Shown: piece by piece, positions 15,559-23,896 of the stretch
How the letters are laid out: every line of letters begins with the position of its first letter
How positions within the stretch are numbered: position 1 is the stretch's first letter
Assembly (NCBI RefSeq): GCF_031769195.1
Contig: NZ_JAVHNP010000006.1
Location: 235,109 to 299,108, forward strand
DNA: 64,000 nucleotides
Direction: 5' to 3'
DNA from: Vreelandella sp031769195
GTDB lineage: Bacteria > Pseudomonadota > Gammaproteobacteria > Pseudomonadales > Halomonadaceae
The notes under the pieces: model-generated
Told to the model about the DNA's origin: nothing
Seen by the model: only the letters and a program-made list of their open reading frames with translations
The model's database searches: none
Translations under genes and position numbers: made by a program

Positions 15559-17640
15559 TCAACGGCCACCCACCAGCGTCGTTACGCGCAGGGTGCGATC
15601 ATCTGGAATTTCCGCCTGAGACATCACCACCAGATGGCGCATACGCCGACGCAAAAAGCGCGACAGCACGGCCCTCAGCGAGTGCTGAACGACCAGTACC
15701 GGCGCTTCACCGCTGCCTTCATGTTTCTCTAGTGCTTGTTGCGCCTGAGTCATGAGGGTATCCGCAAGGCCAGGCTCCATCGCGCCATTGCCGTTCATGG
15801 CTTGCATCAATACCTGCTCAAGCTGCGCGTCTAGCCCCATCACGTTTAGCGTATCTTGGCCCGCAAACCACTGCTGAGTGATGGCACGCCCCAACGCGAT
15901 CCTAACCAGCGCCGTTAGCTCGTTGGGGTCTTTCTGTTGACCTGCATATTCGGCCAGGGTGTCTAGCACGCTGCGCATATCGCGGATCGACACATCTTCG
16001 TCGAGCAGGTTTTGTAAGATACGCTGAAGTACCGTGAGGGAAATCGCTTTGGGGACCACCTCTTCGACCAACGTTTTTTGGTCGTCACCCAGTTTGTCCA
16101 GCAGCTTTTGCACTTCCTGCCGTCCCAGCATTTCGGGGGAGTGGCGATGCAGCAAATGGTTGAGGTGGGTCGCAATCACCGTGCTCGCATCCACCACCGT
16201 GTAGCCATACACCTGGGCGTGCTCTCGCTGGTTAGCATCAATCCACACCGCAGGCAGGCCAAAGGCGGGGTCTTGCGTCGGCGTGCCCTGTAGCTCGCCC
16301 GAGACTTGGCCTGGGTCAATCGCTAGCCATTTGCCGGGCTGTGCCTCGGCACGGCCAATTTCCGCACCCTTCATAGAGAGCACATAAGTGTTAGGCGGCA
16401 GCTCTAAGTTGTCGCGAATATGTACCACGGGCGGCAGGAAGCCGACTTCTTGGGCAAACTTCTTGCGGACGCTTTTAATACGCCCCAGCAGCTCGCCCTT
16501 TTGGCGCGAGTCCACCAGCGGGATTAAGCGGTGGCCCACTTCCAGGCCCAGCGTATCGACCAGTTGAACGTCTTCCCAACTGGCCTCGGGGGTCTCTTGC
16601 AGCGGCGGTGGAGCAGCTGAGATCTCCTGTTTGACCTGAGTCTGCTCTTTACGGCGAATCAGATACCAGGCCAAACCGCCTAGCAGCGCGGTAAAGACCA
16701 AAAACACAAAGTTAGGCATGCCGGGCACCAGGCCCAACAATCCCATCACCATGGCGGCAAGGATCATGACCTGGGGATTCACAAACAGCTGGCTGATCAT
16801 TTGCTGACCAACGTCTTGCTCAGTGTTGACTCGGGATACCGTGACACCCGCAGCGGTTGAGATCACCAACGCTGGAATCTGCGCCACAAGGCCATCACCA
16901 ATCGTCAACAGCGTGTAGGTGCGCGCCGCATCGGCAAAGCCAAGGTCATGCTGCATCATACCAATCAGCAGGCCACCGATAATATTGACGACCATAATGA
17001 CCAAGCCCGCCACCGCATCACCACGGACGAACTTACTGGCACCGTCCATAGAGCCGTAGAAGTCGGCTTCCTGAGCCACTTCGGCACGACGCTTTTTCGC
17101 TTCTTCTTCGCCAATCAGCCCCGCGTTCAAATCGGCATCGATGGCCATCTGCTTGCCGGGCATGGCGTCAAGCACGAAGCGAGCGCCCACTTCGGCAATA
17201 CGCCCGGCACCCTTGGTGATGACCATAAAGTTGATAATGACCAGGATAAGGAAAACCACCAGACCGACTGCAAAATTACCACCGACCAAGAAGGTACCAA
17301 ACGCTTCAATGACCTTACCCGCCGCATCGCCACCTTCGTGACCTTCCATCAGTACCACGCGAGTAGACGCAACGTTAAGGGAGAGTCGCAGCAGCGTGGT
17401 AAACAGCAGCACGGCCGGGAAAGCGGCAAAGTCCAGCGGCTTCTCGGCAAACATGCTGACCAGGAGCACCATGATGGATAGAGCAATATTGAAGGTAAAC
17501 AGCAGATCCAGCGCAAAGGGCGGGAGGGGCAGAATCATCATGCCCAAAATCATTAAAATCAGCAGCGGACCCGCGAGCAGCTTCATGCTCACGTCGTTCA
17601 TCCAGGGTCGCTGATTGATCAACTGGCTTAAGCCTTTCAT
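15559..17640 (-). CDS. flhA: FlhA, flagellar export gate protein
   Basis: 693 residues, the usual length. About eight N-terminal transmembrane helices (for example LLILMILGMMILPLPPFALDLLFTFNIALSIMVLL) are followed by the family signature region around GAGRIAEVGARFVLDAMPGKQMAIDADLNAG (read from 17140-17240), then a linker and the large cytoplasmic domain forming the nonameric docking ring for export chaperones. It forms the export gate with FlhB, FliP, FliQ and FliR. The start overlaps the flhB stop by 4 bp. Confidence 0.96.
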   Translation of the reverse strand: MKGLSQLINQRPWMNDVSMKLLAGPLLILMILGMMILPLPPFALDLLFTFNIALSIMVLLVSMFAEKPLDFAAFPAVLLFTTLLRLSLNVASTRVVLMEGHEGGDAAGKVIEAFGTFLVGGNFAVGLVVFLILVIINFMVITKGAGRIAEVGARFVLDAMPGKQMAIDADLNAGLIGEEEAKKRRAEVAQEADFYGSMDGASKFVRGDAVAGLVIMVVNIIGGLLIGMMQHDLGFADAARTYTLLTIGDGLVAQIPALVISTAAGVTVSRVNTEQDVGQQMISQLFVNPQVMILAAMVMGLLGLVPGMPNFVFLVFTALLGGLAWYLIRRKEQTQVKQEISAAPPPLQETPEASWEDVQLVDTLGLEVGHRLIPLVDSRQKGELLGRIKSVRKKFAQEVGFLPPVVHIRDNLELPPNTYVLSMKGAEIGRAEAQPGKWLAIDPGQVSGELQGTPTQDPAFGLPAVWIDANQREHAQVYGYTVVDASTVIATHLNHLLHRHSPEMLGRQEVQKLLDKLGDDQKTLVEEVVPKAISLTVLQRILQNLLDEDVSIRDMRSVLDTLAEYAGQQKDPNELTALVRIALGRAITQQWFAGQDTLNVMGLDAQLEQVLMQAMNGNGAMEPGLADTLMTQAQQALEKHEGSGEAPVLVVQHSLRAVLSRFLRRRMRHLVVMSQAEIPDDRTLRVTTLVGGR

Positions 17641-18803
17641 GGTTGTGCCTCATTGCCAGCGGCACGACGGCCGGGACTTTCCATATCCGGGGGAACCGGT
17701 AAATTATCGGGAGTGGGGGGCACCTCGCCTCCTTGTTGTGCAACGTGCTTCAGGCGGTAAGCCCAGGCCATCACTTCCGCCACGGCGGTGTAAAGTTCGG
17801 CAGGCACTTCGGCCTCTAGGTCGACATGATGATACAGGGCACGCGCCAACGGTGCTGCCTCCAATCGTGGCACGCCCGCCTCTTCGCCAATCTCTCGAAT
17901 CCGAGCGGCAACGGCATCAGCCCCTTTCGCAACAAGGCGCGGCGCGCCCATGCGGCCTTCTTGATACACCAGTGCCACGGCATAGTGCGTTGGGTTGGTA
18001 ATGATCACATCGGCCTCAGGCACTTTACTCATCATGCGTCCACGGGCCATCGCCTGCTGCTGCTGACGAATGCGCCCTTTGACGTGGGGGTCGCCTTCAG
18101 AGTCTTTGTGCTCCTGCTTGACCTCTTCTTTCGTCATGCGCAGCTGTTTCGCGTTATTCCAGAGCTGGAACGGTACATCAATCAAAATCACCACAATCAG
18201 TGACAGAACGATTAGCCCCGCCGCAAGCGCTGCCATATTTAATGCACTGACCAGCGCCTGCTGGATGGGCTGGTCCATTAGCCCCAAAAACTTGCCAATA
18301 TTAAAATATAAAAAGCTAAACGCCACGCTGCCCACCAGGACTGACTTAGCGATCGCTTTTGCCAGCTCCGCCAGCGCTTGAGTAGAAAACAGACGCTTTA
18401 ATCCTTTGATGGGATTGAGCTTTGAGAATTTGGGCTGCAGCGATTTTGATGAAATTAACCAGCCGCCAAGCAACGCCGGTGCGACCAGCGCAATCACCGT
18501 GAGCAGTAAAAATAGTGGCATCATGGCGAACAGGGTGCGCTGCCCCAGATCTAGCGCATTCACCAGCATCGGTGTGCTTTCCATGGCATGGCGGCGCTCA
18601 AACAAAAAGGCCTGCTCCATGACCATACCCAACTGGTTGTAAAGCATCTGCCCCATGCTCCACAGCCCAAGTACGCCACCCAACAGCATCATAAAGGTCG
18701 TCAGCTCTCGGGACCTCGGCACCTGACCCTCTTCCCGCGCTTTGTCCAAGCGTCTGGGCGTGGCCTCTTCGGTTTTTTCCTGATCGCTGTCGTTATCGGC
18801 CAT
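17637..18803 (-). CDS. flhB: FlhB, export-apparatus substrate-specificity switch
   Basis: 388 residues: four transmembrane helices (within about 35-210) and a cytoplasmic C-domain with the autocleavage motif NPTH (Asn at about residue 270), as in Salmonella. Cleavage there, together with FliK, switches export from rod/hook to filament substrates. The tail after about residue 355 is Pro/Glu-rich and probably flexible. A second, cleavage-motif-less FlhB C-domain (flhX) is encoded at 33230-33523. The 133-bp gap to cheZ holds a hairpin, so flhB may start its own transcript. Confidence 0.96.
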   Translation of the reverse strand: MADNDSDQEKTEEATPRRLDKAREEGQVPRSRELTTFMMLLGGVLGLWSMGQMLYNQLGMVMEQAFLFERRHAMESTPMLVNALDLGQRTLFAMMPLFLLLTVIALVAPALLGGWLISSKSLQPKFSKLNPIKGLKRLFSTQALAELAKAIAKSVLVGSVAFSFLYFNIGKFLGLMDQPIQQALVSALNMAALAAGLIVLSLIVVILIDVPFQLWNNAKQLRMTKEEVKQEHKDSEGDPHVKGRIRQQQQAMARGRMMSKVPEADVIITNPTHYAVALVYQEGRMGAPRLVAKGADAVAARIREIGEEAGVPRLEAAPLARALYHHVDLEAEVPAELYTAVAEVMAWAYRLKHVAQQGGEVPPTPDNLPVPPDMESPGRRAAGNEAQP

Positions 18804-18857
18804 ACTGTCATCCGGCTAGCGAGTGGTCGGTTGACCAAAATAAGGCGTACTATAAGC

Positions 18858-18881
18858 TCAGCCGCCCTAAAGGACGGCTGA
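18858..18881. terminator. Hairpin between cheZ and flhB
   Basis: Stem TCAGCCG / CGGCTGA (10 bp with one G-U pair or mismatch) around a TTTA-type loop. It lies 55 bases after the cheZ stop and ahead of flhB. A clean T-tract does not follow immediately on either strand, so it may attenuate rather than stop transcription. Confidence 0.4.
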
Positions 18882-18936
18882 ACGGAGGTCTTATTTTGCC
18901 AGATGCGTGGGCTTACAATGTGCTAATAACCCAGCA

Positions 18937-19632
18937 TTAAAAGCCTAATTCGTCCAATAAGTCGTCTACCTGATCCTGTCCGGTAACGATATCGGGGGCA
19001 TTTTCTTTTACCTGCGGCCCGTTGAGAAGGTCTTCATTGCGGCGAGCGTTCTCATTTTTCCACTGATCTTCCGCTTTGCGCTGCATGGTTTCGCGGGCTT
19101 GAGCACCAGGCACGTTATCGATCAGCACTTGCACCAGCTGATGCTCAATCTCACGAATCACGTCCATCATTTTCTTGATGACCTGACCAGTAAGATCCTG
19201 GAAGTCCTGCGCCATCATAATATCCATCAGCTCTTTGTTCGTCGCTGCGGTTATTTGTGGCACGTCACTTAAGTAGGTACGCGTTTCTTTTACCAGCACT
19301 TTCGCGTCGTCAAGCTCTTTAGGTGCCTCAAACCACTCGGCCCAACGCTTGTCGAGCGCTTCCGCCCGTTCAGAGAGCTGATCTTGCAGCGGCTGCGCTC
19401 GATCAATGGCGTTTAATGCTTTATCAGCCGCCTGCTCGGTCATCGTCGCCACATAGTGCAGTCGGTCACGGGCGTCGGGGATTGCTTCAGCAGCCTTTTC
19501 AATCTCTTTGTCTAAGCCCAGCTCACGCATGTTATCGCGCAGCATGCGGGTAAGCTTACCAATACGAAAGATTAGGTCTTCTGCGGCTTCTTCGGACAGT
19601 TGGGCAGAACCACCCTGCTCATTCTGACTCAT
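18937..19632 (-). CDS. cheZ: CheZ, CheY-P phosphatase
   Basis: 231 residues, mostly helical. The catalytic segment MAQDFQDLTGQVIKKM contains the conserved Asp and the Gln that positions the attacking water, and the C-terminal CheY-binding helix is intact (DQVDDLLDELGF). It dephosphorylates CheY-P in the cytoplasm, ending the reversal signal. GAGGAG lies 8 bases before the ATG. It follows cheY by 42 bp, the enterobacterial cheYZ arrangement. Confidence 0.95.
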   Translation of the reverse strand: MSQNEQGGSAQLSEEAAEDLIFRIGKLTRMLRDNMRELGLDKEIEKAAEAIPDARDRLHYVATMTEQAADKALNAIDRAQPLQDQLSERAEALDKRWAEWFEAPKELDDAKVLVKETRTYLSDVPQITAATNKELMDIMMAQDFQDLTGQVIKKMMDVIREIEHQLVQVLIDNVPGAQARETMQRKAEDQWKNENARRNEDLLNGPQVKENAPDIVTGQDQVDDLLDELGF

Positions 19633-19674
19633 TGTGTTGTCTCCTCGTTAACCGAGCACCTTGGCTCAGCCGCG

Positions 19675-20064
19675 TCATTTACCCATTTTCTCGAAGATTT
19701 TATTCAGCTTCTCTTCTAGGGTGGCGGCAGTGAACGGCTTGACGACATAACCATTGGCACCCGCTTGTGCGGCAGCAATGATGTTCTCTTTTTTGGCTTC
19801 TGCCGTCACCATCAATACTGGCAGGCCTTTCAGCGCATCGTCCTGACGAATCTCTTTCAACATCTCTAAACCGTCGAGGTTCGGCATGTTCCAATCCGAC
19901 ACGACAAACTCAAAGTTACCAGCACGCAGCTTATTCAGCGCGTCTTGACCATCTTCTGCTTCTTCAACATTGGTAAAGCCAAGCTCTTTTAGCAGGCTAC
20001 GGACGATCCGGCGCATGGTGGGAAAGTCGTCTACTACCAAGAAACTCATGTTCTTATCGGCCAT
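19675..20064 (-). CDS. cheY: CheY, chemotaxis response regulator
   Basis: 129 residues, a single receiver domain. The acidic pocket (Asp12, Asp13), the phosphorylation site Asp57 (VVSDWNMPN), Thr87 and Lys109 are all at the positions used in E. coli CheY. Phosphorylated by CheA, it binds FliM (N-terminal LSQEEIDALL at 46747) and FliN to change motor rotation. Confidence 0.97.
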   Translation of the reverse strand: MADKNMSFLVVDDFPTMRRIVRSLLKELGFTNVEEAEDGQDALNKLRAGNFEFVVSDWNMPNLDGLEMLKEIRQDDALKGLPVLMVTAEAKKENIIAAAQAGANGYVVKPFTAATLEEKLNKIFEKMGK

Positions 20065-20117
20065 GGGTCATCCTCTCACTAACATCATGTATTGGGTGAC
20101 TGTCAATTCAGTCAGGG

Positions 20118-21806
20118 TTAAAACTCTTCCCACTCTTCGTGGTGTTGGGTCGCCGTTCGACGGGCAGGCGGCGCTGGGGCAGGCTTCGCCACGGCAGCGC
20201 CCTGAGCGCTGCTACTGTGTGAAGGCAGTGCACTACGGGGGCTCTGACTACTCAGTACCTGAAACACCGCCACGGCTTCTTCTAAACGATTCGCCTGTTC
20301 TTCGAGTGACGCTGCCGCCGCTGAGGCTTGCTGCACCAGCGCAGCATTCTGCTGAGTCACTTGATCCATCTGGCCTACGGCTTGGCTAACCTGCTCAATG
20401 CCGTCGCTCTGCTCTTGTGATGCCGCTGAAATTTCATCCATGATATCAGTGACACGGCGTACGGCCGTCACTACGTCGGTCATGGTTTGGCCAGCCTTTT
20501 CTACCAGAGACGAACCCTGATTAATTTGGCTAACAGAGGCCTCAATCAACGTTTTAATCTCTTTTGCCGCATCGGCACTGCGGCTGGCGAGATTGCGAAC
20601 TTCACCCGCGACCACGGCAAATCCACGCCCCTGCTCACCCGCACGTGCCGCTTCCACCGAGGCATTAAGGGCCAGAATATTGGTCTGAAACGCAATGGAA
20701 TCAATCACGCTGGTAATGTCCGCCACTTTTTGCGAACTGGTCGAGATGCCGTGCATGGTTTCTACGACCTGCTGAACCACCTCGCCACCTTGCTCGGCCG
20801 TGCTTGAAGCATTCGCTGCAAGCGTACTGGCTTGACGCGCGTTATCCGCATTCTGTTTCACGGTCGCGGTCATCTGTTCCATGCTGGCGGCCGTCTGTTC
20901 AATCGAGGCGGCCTGCTGCTCGGTGCGTGACGAGAGATCCGCATTACCACTGGCAATTTCTCGGATGCCGTGGTGAATTTCCTGACTCCCTTCGCGCACT
21001 CGGATAACCGTGGCGGTCAGGTTTTTCTGCATGGCGGCCATGGCGGTGAACAGGCGGCCAATCTCATTGTTACCGGCCTTGGGTAGCGGCTGAGTAAGAT
21101 CCGCCTCAGCGATACGATCCAGACGCTGCACCGCGTTGTTCAGCGGACCAATCACCGTGCGACGCAGGCCAATATAAATGGCTAACGTCACGAGCAGCGC
21201 CAGCCCTACCGCCAGTGCGTTGATCAGCGTAAACGTATCGCCTTGGGATTCTGCGTCAGCGCGGATCGTATCGACACGACCAAAACCATACTCGACAAAA
21301 GCAGTCGTACTTTGGGCCAGATCGGTCAGCGGTTGTGCTAGCTCACCACGTAAACGGTTAAAGGTGTTGATGTCCATAAACTCGAAGCTGGCATGCTGCT
21401 GCTTGACCAGATCAAGCACCGTACGGAAGTGGTTATCCACCGCTTCACCCAGTACCTGCCCCTCGGGAGTACGCGGTGCCGCCGCAAAATTATTAAAGCG
21501 ACTCTCAGCCCGCTCAATACGGTTAGCGGCTACATCAATCTGCTCGTTGGATTGCTGCGTGCGCCCCACCATCAGTAGGTTAGAAGCCGTTTCCATGGCC
21601 AGCATCGCTTGGTTTAACAGCGAATCCGCGCGGTTCAGCTCATTGAGCTGCTCATTGCCAATCAAGTTTAACGTGCCGAGGTTGCTTTGAGCATTACGAT
21701 CGGACACCACACCAAGTCCAGCCACCACGAGTATCAGCGCCAAAAGGCAGGTAAGGGCTGTTACGACAGCGGCATGGATGCTGAGGTTACGCAGTAAGCG
21801 AGTCAT
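20118..21806 (-). CDS. Methyl-accepting chemotaxis protein with four-helix-bundle sensor
   Basis: 562 residues from the ATG at 21806 (AAGGGA upstream; a start ten codons earlier is less likely). TM1 is near residues 8-32; the periplasmic domain (about 35-190) is helical and reads like a 4-helix-bundle ligand-binding module (SLLNQAMLAMETASNLLMVG). TM2 (LINALAVGLALLVTLAIYIGL), a HAMP domain and a signalling hairpin with the trimer-contact tip (IDSIAFQTNILALNASVEAA, RAGEQGRGFAVVAGEVRNLA) follow. It ends HHEEWEEF, an aromatic-acidic pentapeptide that could tether CheR/CheB. The ligand is unknown. Confidence 0.93.
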   Translation of the reverse strand: MTRLLRNLSIHAAVVTALTCLLALILVVAGLGVVSDRNAQSNLGTLNLIGNEQLNELNRADSLLNQAMLAMETASNLLMVGRTQQSNEQIDVAANRIERAESRFNNFAAAPRTPEGQVLGEAVDNHFRTVLDLVKQQHASFEFMDINTFNRLRGELAQPLTDLAQSTTAFVEYGFGRVDTIRADAESQGDTFTLINALAVGLALLVTLAIYIGLRRTVIGPLNNAVQRLDRIAEADLTQPLPKAGNNEIGRLFTAMAAMQKNLTATVIRVREGSQEIHHGIREIASGNADLSSRTEQQAASIEQTAASMEQMTATVKQNADNARQASTLAANASSTAEQGGEVVQQVVETMHGISTSSQKVADITSVIDSIAFQTNILALNASVEAARAGEQGRGFAVVAGEVRNLASRSADAAKEIKTLIEASVSQINQGSSLVEKAGQTMTDVVTAVRRVTDIMDEISAASQEQSDGIEQVSQAVGQMDQVTQQNAALVQQASAAAASLEEQANRLEEAVAVFQVLSSQSPRSALPSHSSSAQGAAVAKPAPAPPARRTATQHHEEWEEF

Positions 21807-21861
21807 TGTTATAGCTTCCCTTTTTAAAATGGCCACGTTGTGGTTGTTATTATTTAGTTAT

Positions 21862-22923
21862 TTACACCCGTTGGGCACGCCCCGAGGCCGCAATCAGCGC
21901 CATCAGGCGTGAAGGTATATCGTCCAACGCAACAACCTCGACAGCGCCGCCCACCGCAATAGCTTCCCGGGGCATGCCGAACACTACGCAGGACTCTTCA
22001 TTTTGAGCGATAGTAGGCGCGCCAGCTTGACGCATTTCCAGCAGTCCTGCCGCGCCATCTTTACCCATGCCGGTCAAAATAACGCCGATCGCGTTCTTGC
22101 CTGCATGCTTGGAGGCGGAGTGAAACAGCACATCCACCGAAGGCCGGTGACGGTTAACCGGTGGCCCATCATTCAACCGAGCCACGTAGTTCGCACCGCT
22201 GCGGACAAGCTCTAAGTGTTGGTCACCGGGGGCGATATACGCGTGTCCTGGCAGCACCCGCTCACCGTCGGTGGCTTCTTTGACGGTGATACGACACAGG
22301 CGGTCTAGGCGTTCAGCAAACGAGCGCGTAAAACCACCGGGCATGTGCTGGGTAATGAGAATAGCGGGAGAGTTAGCGGGCAGCGGTTCCAGCACTGCTC
22401 GGATGGCCTCAGTGCCCCCCGTGGAGGCACCAATGATGATCAGCTTCTCACTGGAAACCATCGGCGCTTTCAACTGACTCGGCGGCGGTGTGTTTTTATG
22501 GCGTGCTTGGCGCGGGCGTGAACGCGCGGCGGCGCGCAGCTTTTCGGCAATCTCATTGGCATACTCCATCATGCCACTGCGAATACCCAGACTCGGTTTC
22601 GCCACAAAATCTAGCGCGCCAAGCTCCAGTGCCCGCAGGGTAATTTCGGAGCCACTTTGGGTCAGTGACGACACCATCAAGACCGGCATAGGCCGCAGAC
22701 GCATGAGACGCTCTAAAAAGTCGAGACCATCCATGCGCGGCATTTCAACGTCTAGTGTCAGCACATCAGGATTGTGCTGCTTGATAAGGTCGCGGGCAGC
22801 GATGGGGTCAGGCGCAACGGCGACGACTTCCATATCAGGCTGTGAGTTAATGATTTCCGTCAGCAAATCACGAATCAACGCCGAATCATCGACGCACAAC
22901 ACTTTGATCTTGGCTGCGCTCAA
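21862..22923 (-). CDS. cheB: CheB, receptor methylesterase/deamidase
   Basis: 353 residues: receiver domain (Asp12/13, phospho-acceptor Asp58 in VLTLDVEMPRMDG), linker, and C-terminal methylesterase domain with catalytic Ser (IGASTGGTEAI), His (TQHMPGGFT) and Asp (GMGKDGAAG). It removes methyl groups from MCPs for adaptation. The start is a TTG at 22923, supported by a perfect AGGAGG six bases upstream; no ATG is available nearby. Confidence 0.95.
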   Translation of the reverse strand: MSAAKIKVLCVDDSALIRDLLTEIINSQPDMEVVAVAPDPIAARDLIKQHNPDVLTLDVEMPRMDGLDFLERLMRLRPMPVLMVSSLTQSGSEITLRALELGALDFVAKPSLGIRSGMMEYANEIAEKLRAAARSRPRQARHKNTPPPSQLKAPMVSSEKLIIIGASTGGTEAIRAVLEPLPANSPAILITQHMPGGFTRSFAERLDRLCRITVKEATDGERVLPGHAYIAPGDQHLELVRSGANYVARLNDGPPVNRHRPSVDVLFHSASKHAGKNAIGVILTGMGKDGAAGLLEMRQAGAPTIAQNEESCVVFGMPREAIAVGGAVEVVALDDIPSRLMALIAASGRAQRV

Positions 22924-23014
22924 AGCACGCCTCCTCTAAAGGTAGCCATCGCGGCTTTGCTCACTAGGTTAGAATCCCAGCCTCGAGCTTAGCGCGCGTC
23001 TTTTGTTCACTTAT

Positions 23015-23896
23015 TTATTTCGCGAGGGTGTAAACCGTCTGCCCGCGCAACTTAAACGCATCGCTGATATACGAGAAGTTTTCGGAGTGCCCCGCGAAAA
23101 GCAGTCCATCGGGCTTCACCAGGGGCGCAAACCTCTTCAGAATCTTTGCCTGCGTATCTTTATCAAAATAAATCATGATGTTACGGCAAAAAATGGCATC
23201 AAAGGGCCCCTTCACTGGCCACTGGGGGGCGAGCAGATTAAGGGGCATAAACTCCACCAACGCCGATACTTCCGGGCGCACCCGGGCGAGGCCGATATGG
23301 TTGCCGGTGCCTTTTTGGAAGAACCGTTTCACCCGCGCTTCATCGAGTTTACGGACCTGCTCCTGGGGATAAATGCCTTTGCGCGCTTTCGCTAAGGCTT
23401 CTGTATCAATATCGGTGGCAATCACTTTGGCCTGTGAGGCCTTAGAACCCAGTGTTTCCAGCAGCGTCATGGCGATAGAGTAAGGCTCTTCCCCCGTTGA
23501 GGCTGCCGAACACCAGATCGTTACCGGCTCTTGCTTTTGCTTAATATGTTCAGCGAGCAGCGGAAAGTGGTGCGACTCACGAAAGAAAGCCGTGAGGTTG
23601 GTTGTTAGCGCATTGGTGAACGCCTCCCACTCTTTTGCGTCAGGCTGACGCTCCAATCGCGACAGGTAGTCGGTAAAGCGTGTCATCCCGTGATGACGCA
23701 GCCGCTTGGCCAAACGGCTGTAGACCATTTCACGCTTATGCTCGGCCAATACAATGCCAGCACGCTGGTAAATCAGCTCTCGAATGCGCGCAAAATCAGC
23801 GTCGGTCAGCACCAGATCGCGTTCGATCTGCCCACTGGACGCCCACTGACCAGCCTCCACTCCCCGTTCGCGTTGGTCTGTCAAAACTCTTCCCAC
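23015..23896 (-). CDS. cheR: CheR, chemotaxis methyltransferase
   Basis: 293 residues. N-terminal helical domain (DFARIRELIYQRAGIVLAEHK), SAM-binding domain (WCSAASTGEEPYSIAMTL; KVIATDIDTEAL; DAIFCRNIMIYFD) and the beta-subdomain that in E. coli docks on the receptor C-terminal pentapeptide. It methylates receptor glutamates. The start is not certain: a GTG at 23896 overlaps the upstream MCP by 16 bp, and a TTG at 23884 overlaps its stop codon; both sit in the GGAAGAG that encodes the MCP tail, so translational coupling is likely. Confidence 0.93.
   Translation of the reverse strand: MGRVLTDQRERGVEAGQWASSGQIERDLVLTDADFARIRELIYQRAGIVLAEHKREMVYSRLAKRLRHHGMTRFTDYLSRLERQPDAKEWEAFTNALTTNLTAFFRESHHFPLLAEHIKQKQEPVTIWCSAASTGEEPYSIAMTLLETLGSKASQAKVIATDIDTEALAKARKGIYPQEQVRKLDEARVKRFFQKGTGNHIGLARVRPEVSALVEFMPLNLLAPQWPVKGPFDAIFCRNIMIYFDKDTQAKILKRFAPLVKPDGLLFAGHSENFSYISDAFKLRGQTVYTLAK

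Noticed and set aside
18790..18803. GCCGATAA on the minus strand at the flhB start, resembling a FliA -10 box
   Set aside because: It is the coding sequence ATG GCC GAT AAC (M-A-D-N), and no TAAAGTTT-like box lies 11 bases upstream.
20050..20064. GCCGATAA at the cheY start
   Set aside because: Same situation: codons for M-A-D-K, with no -35 element at the right distance.
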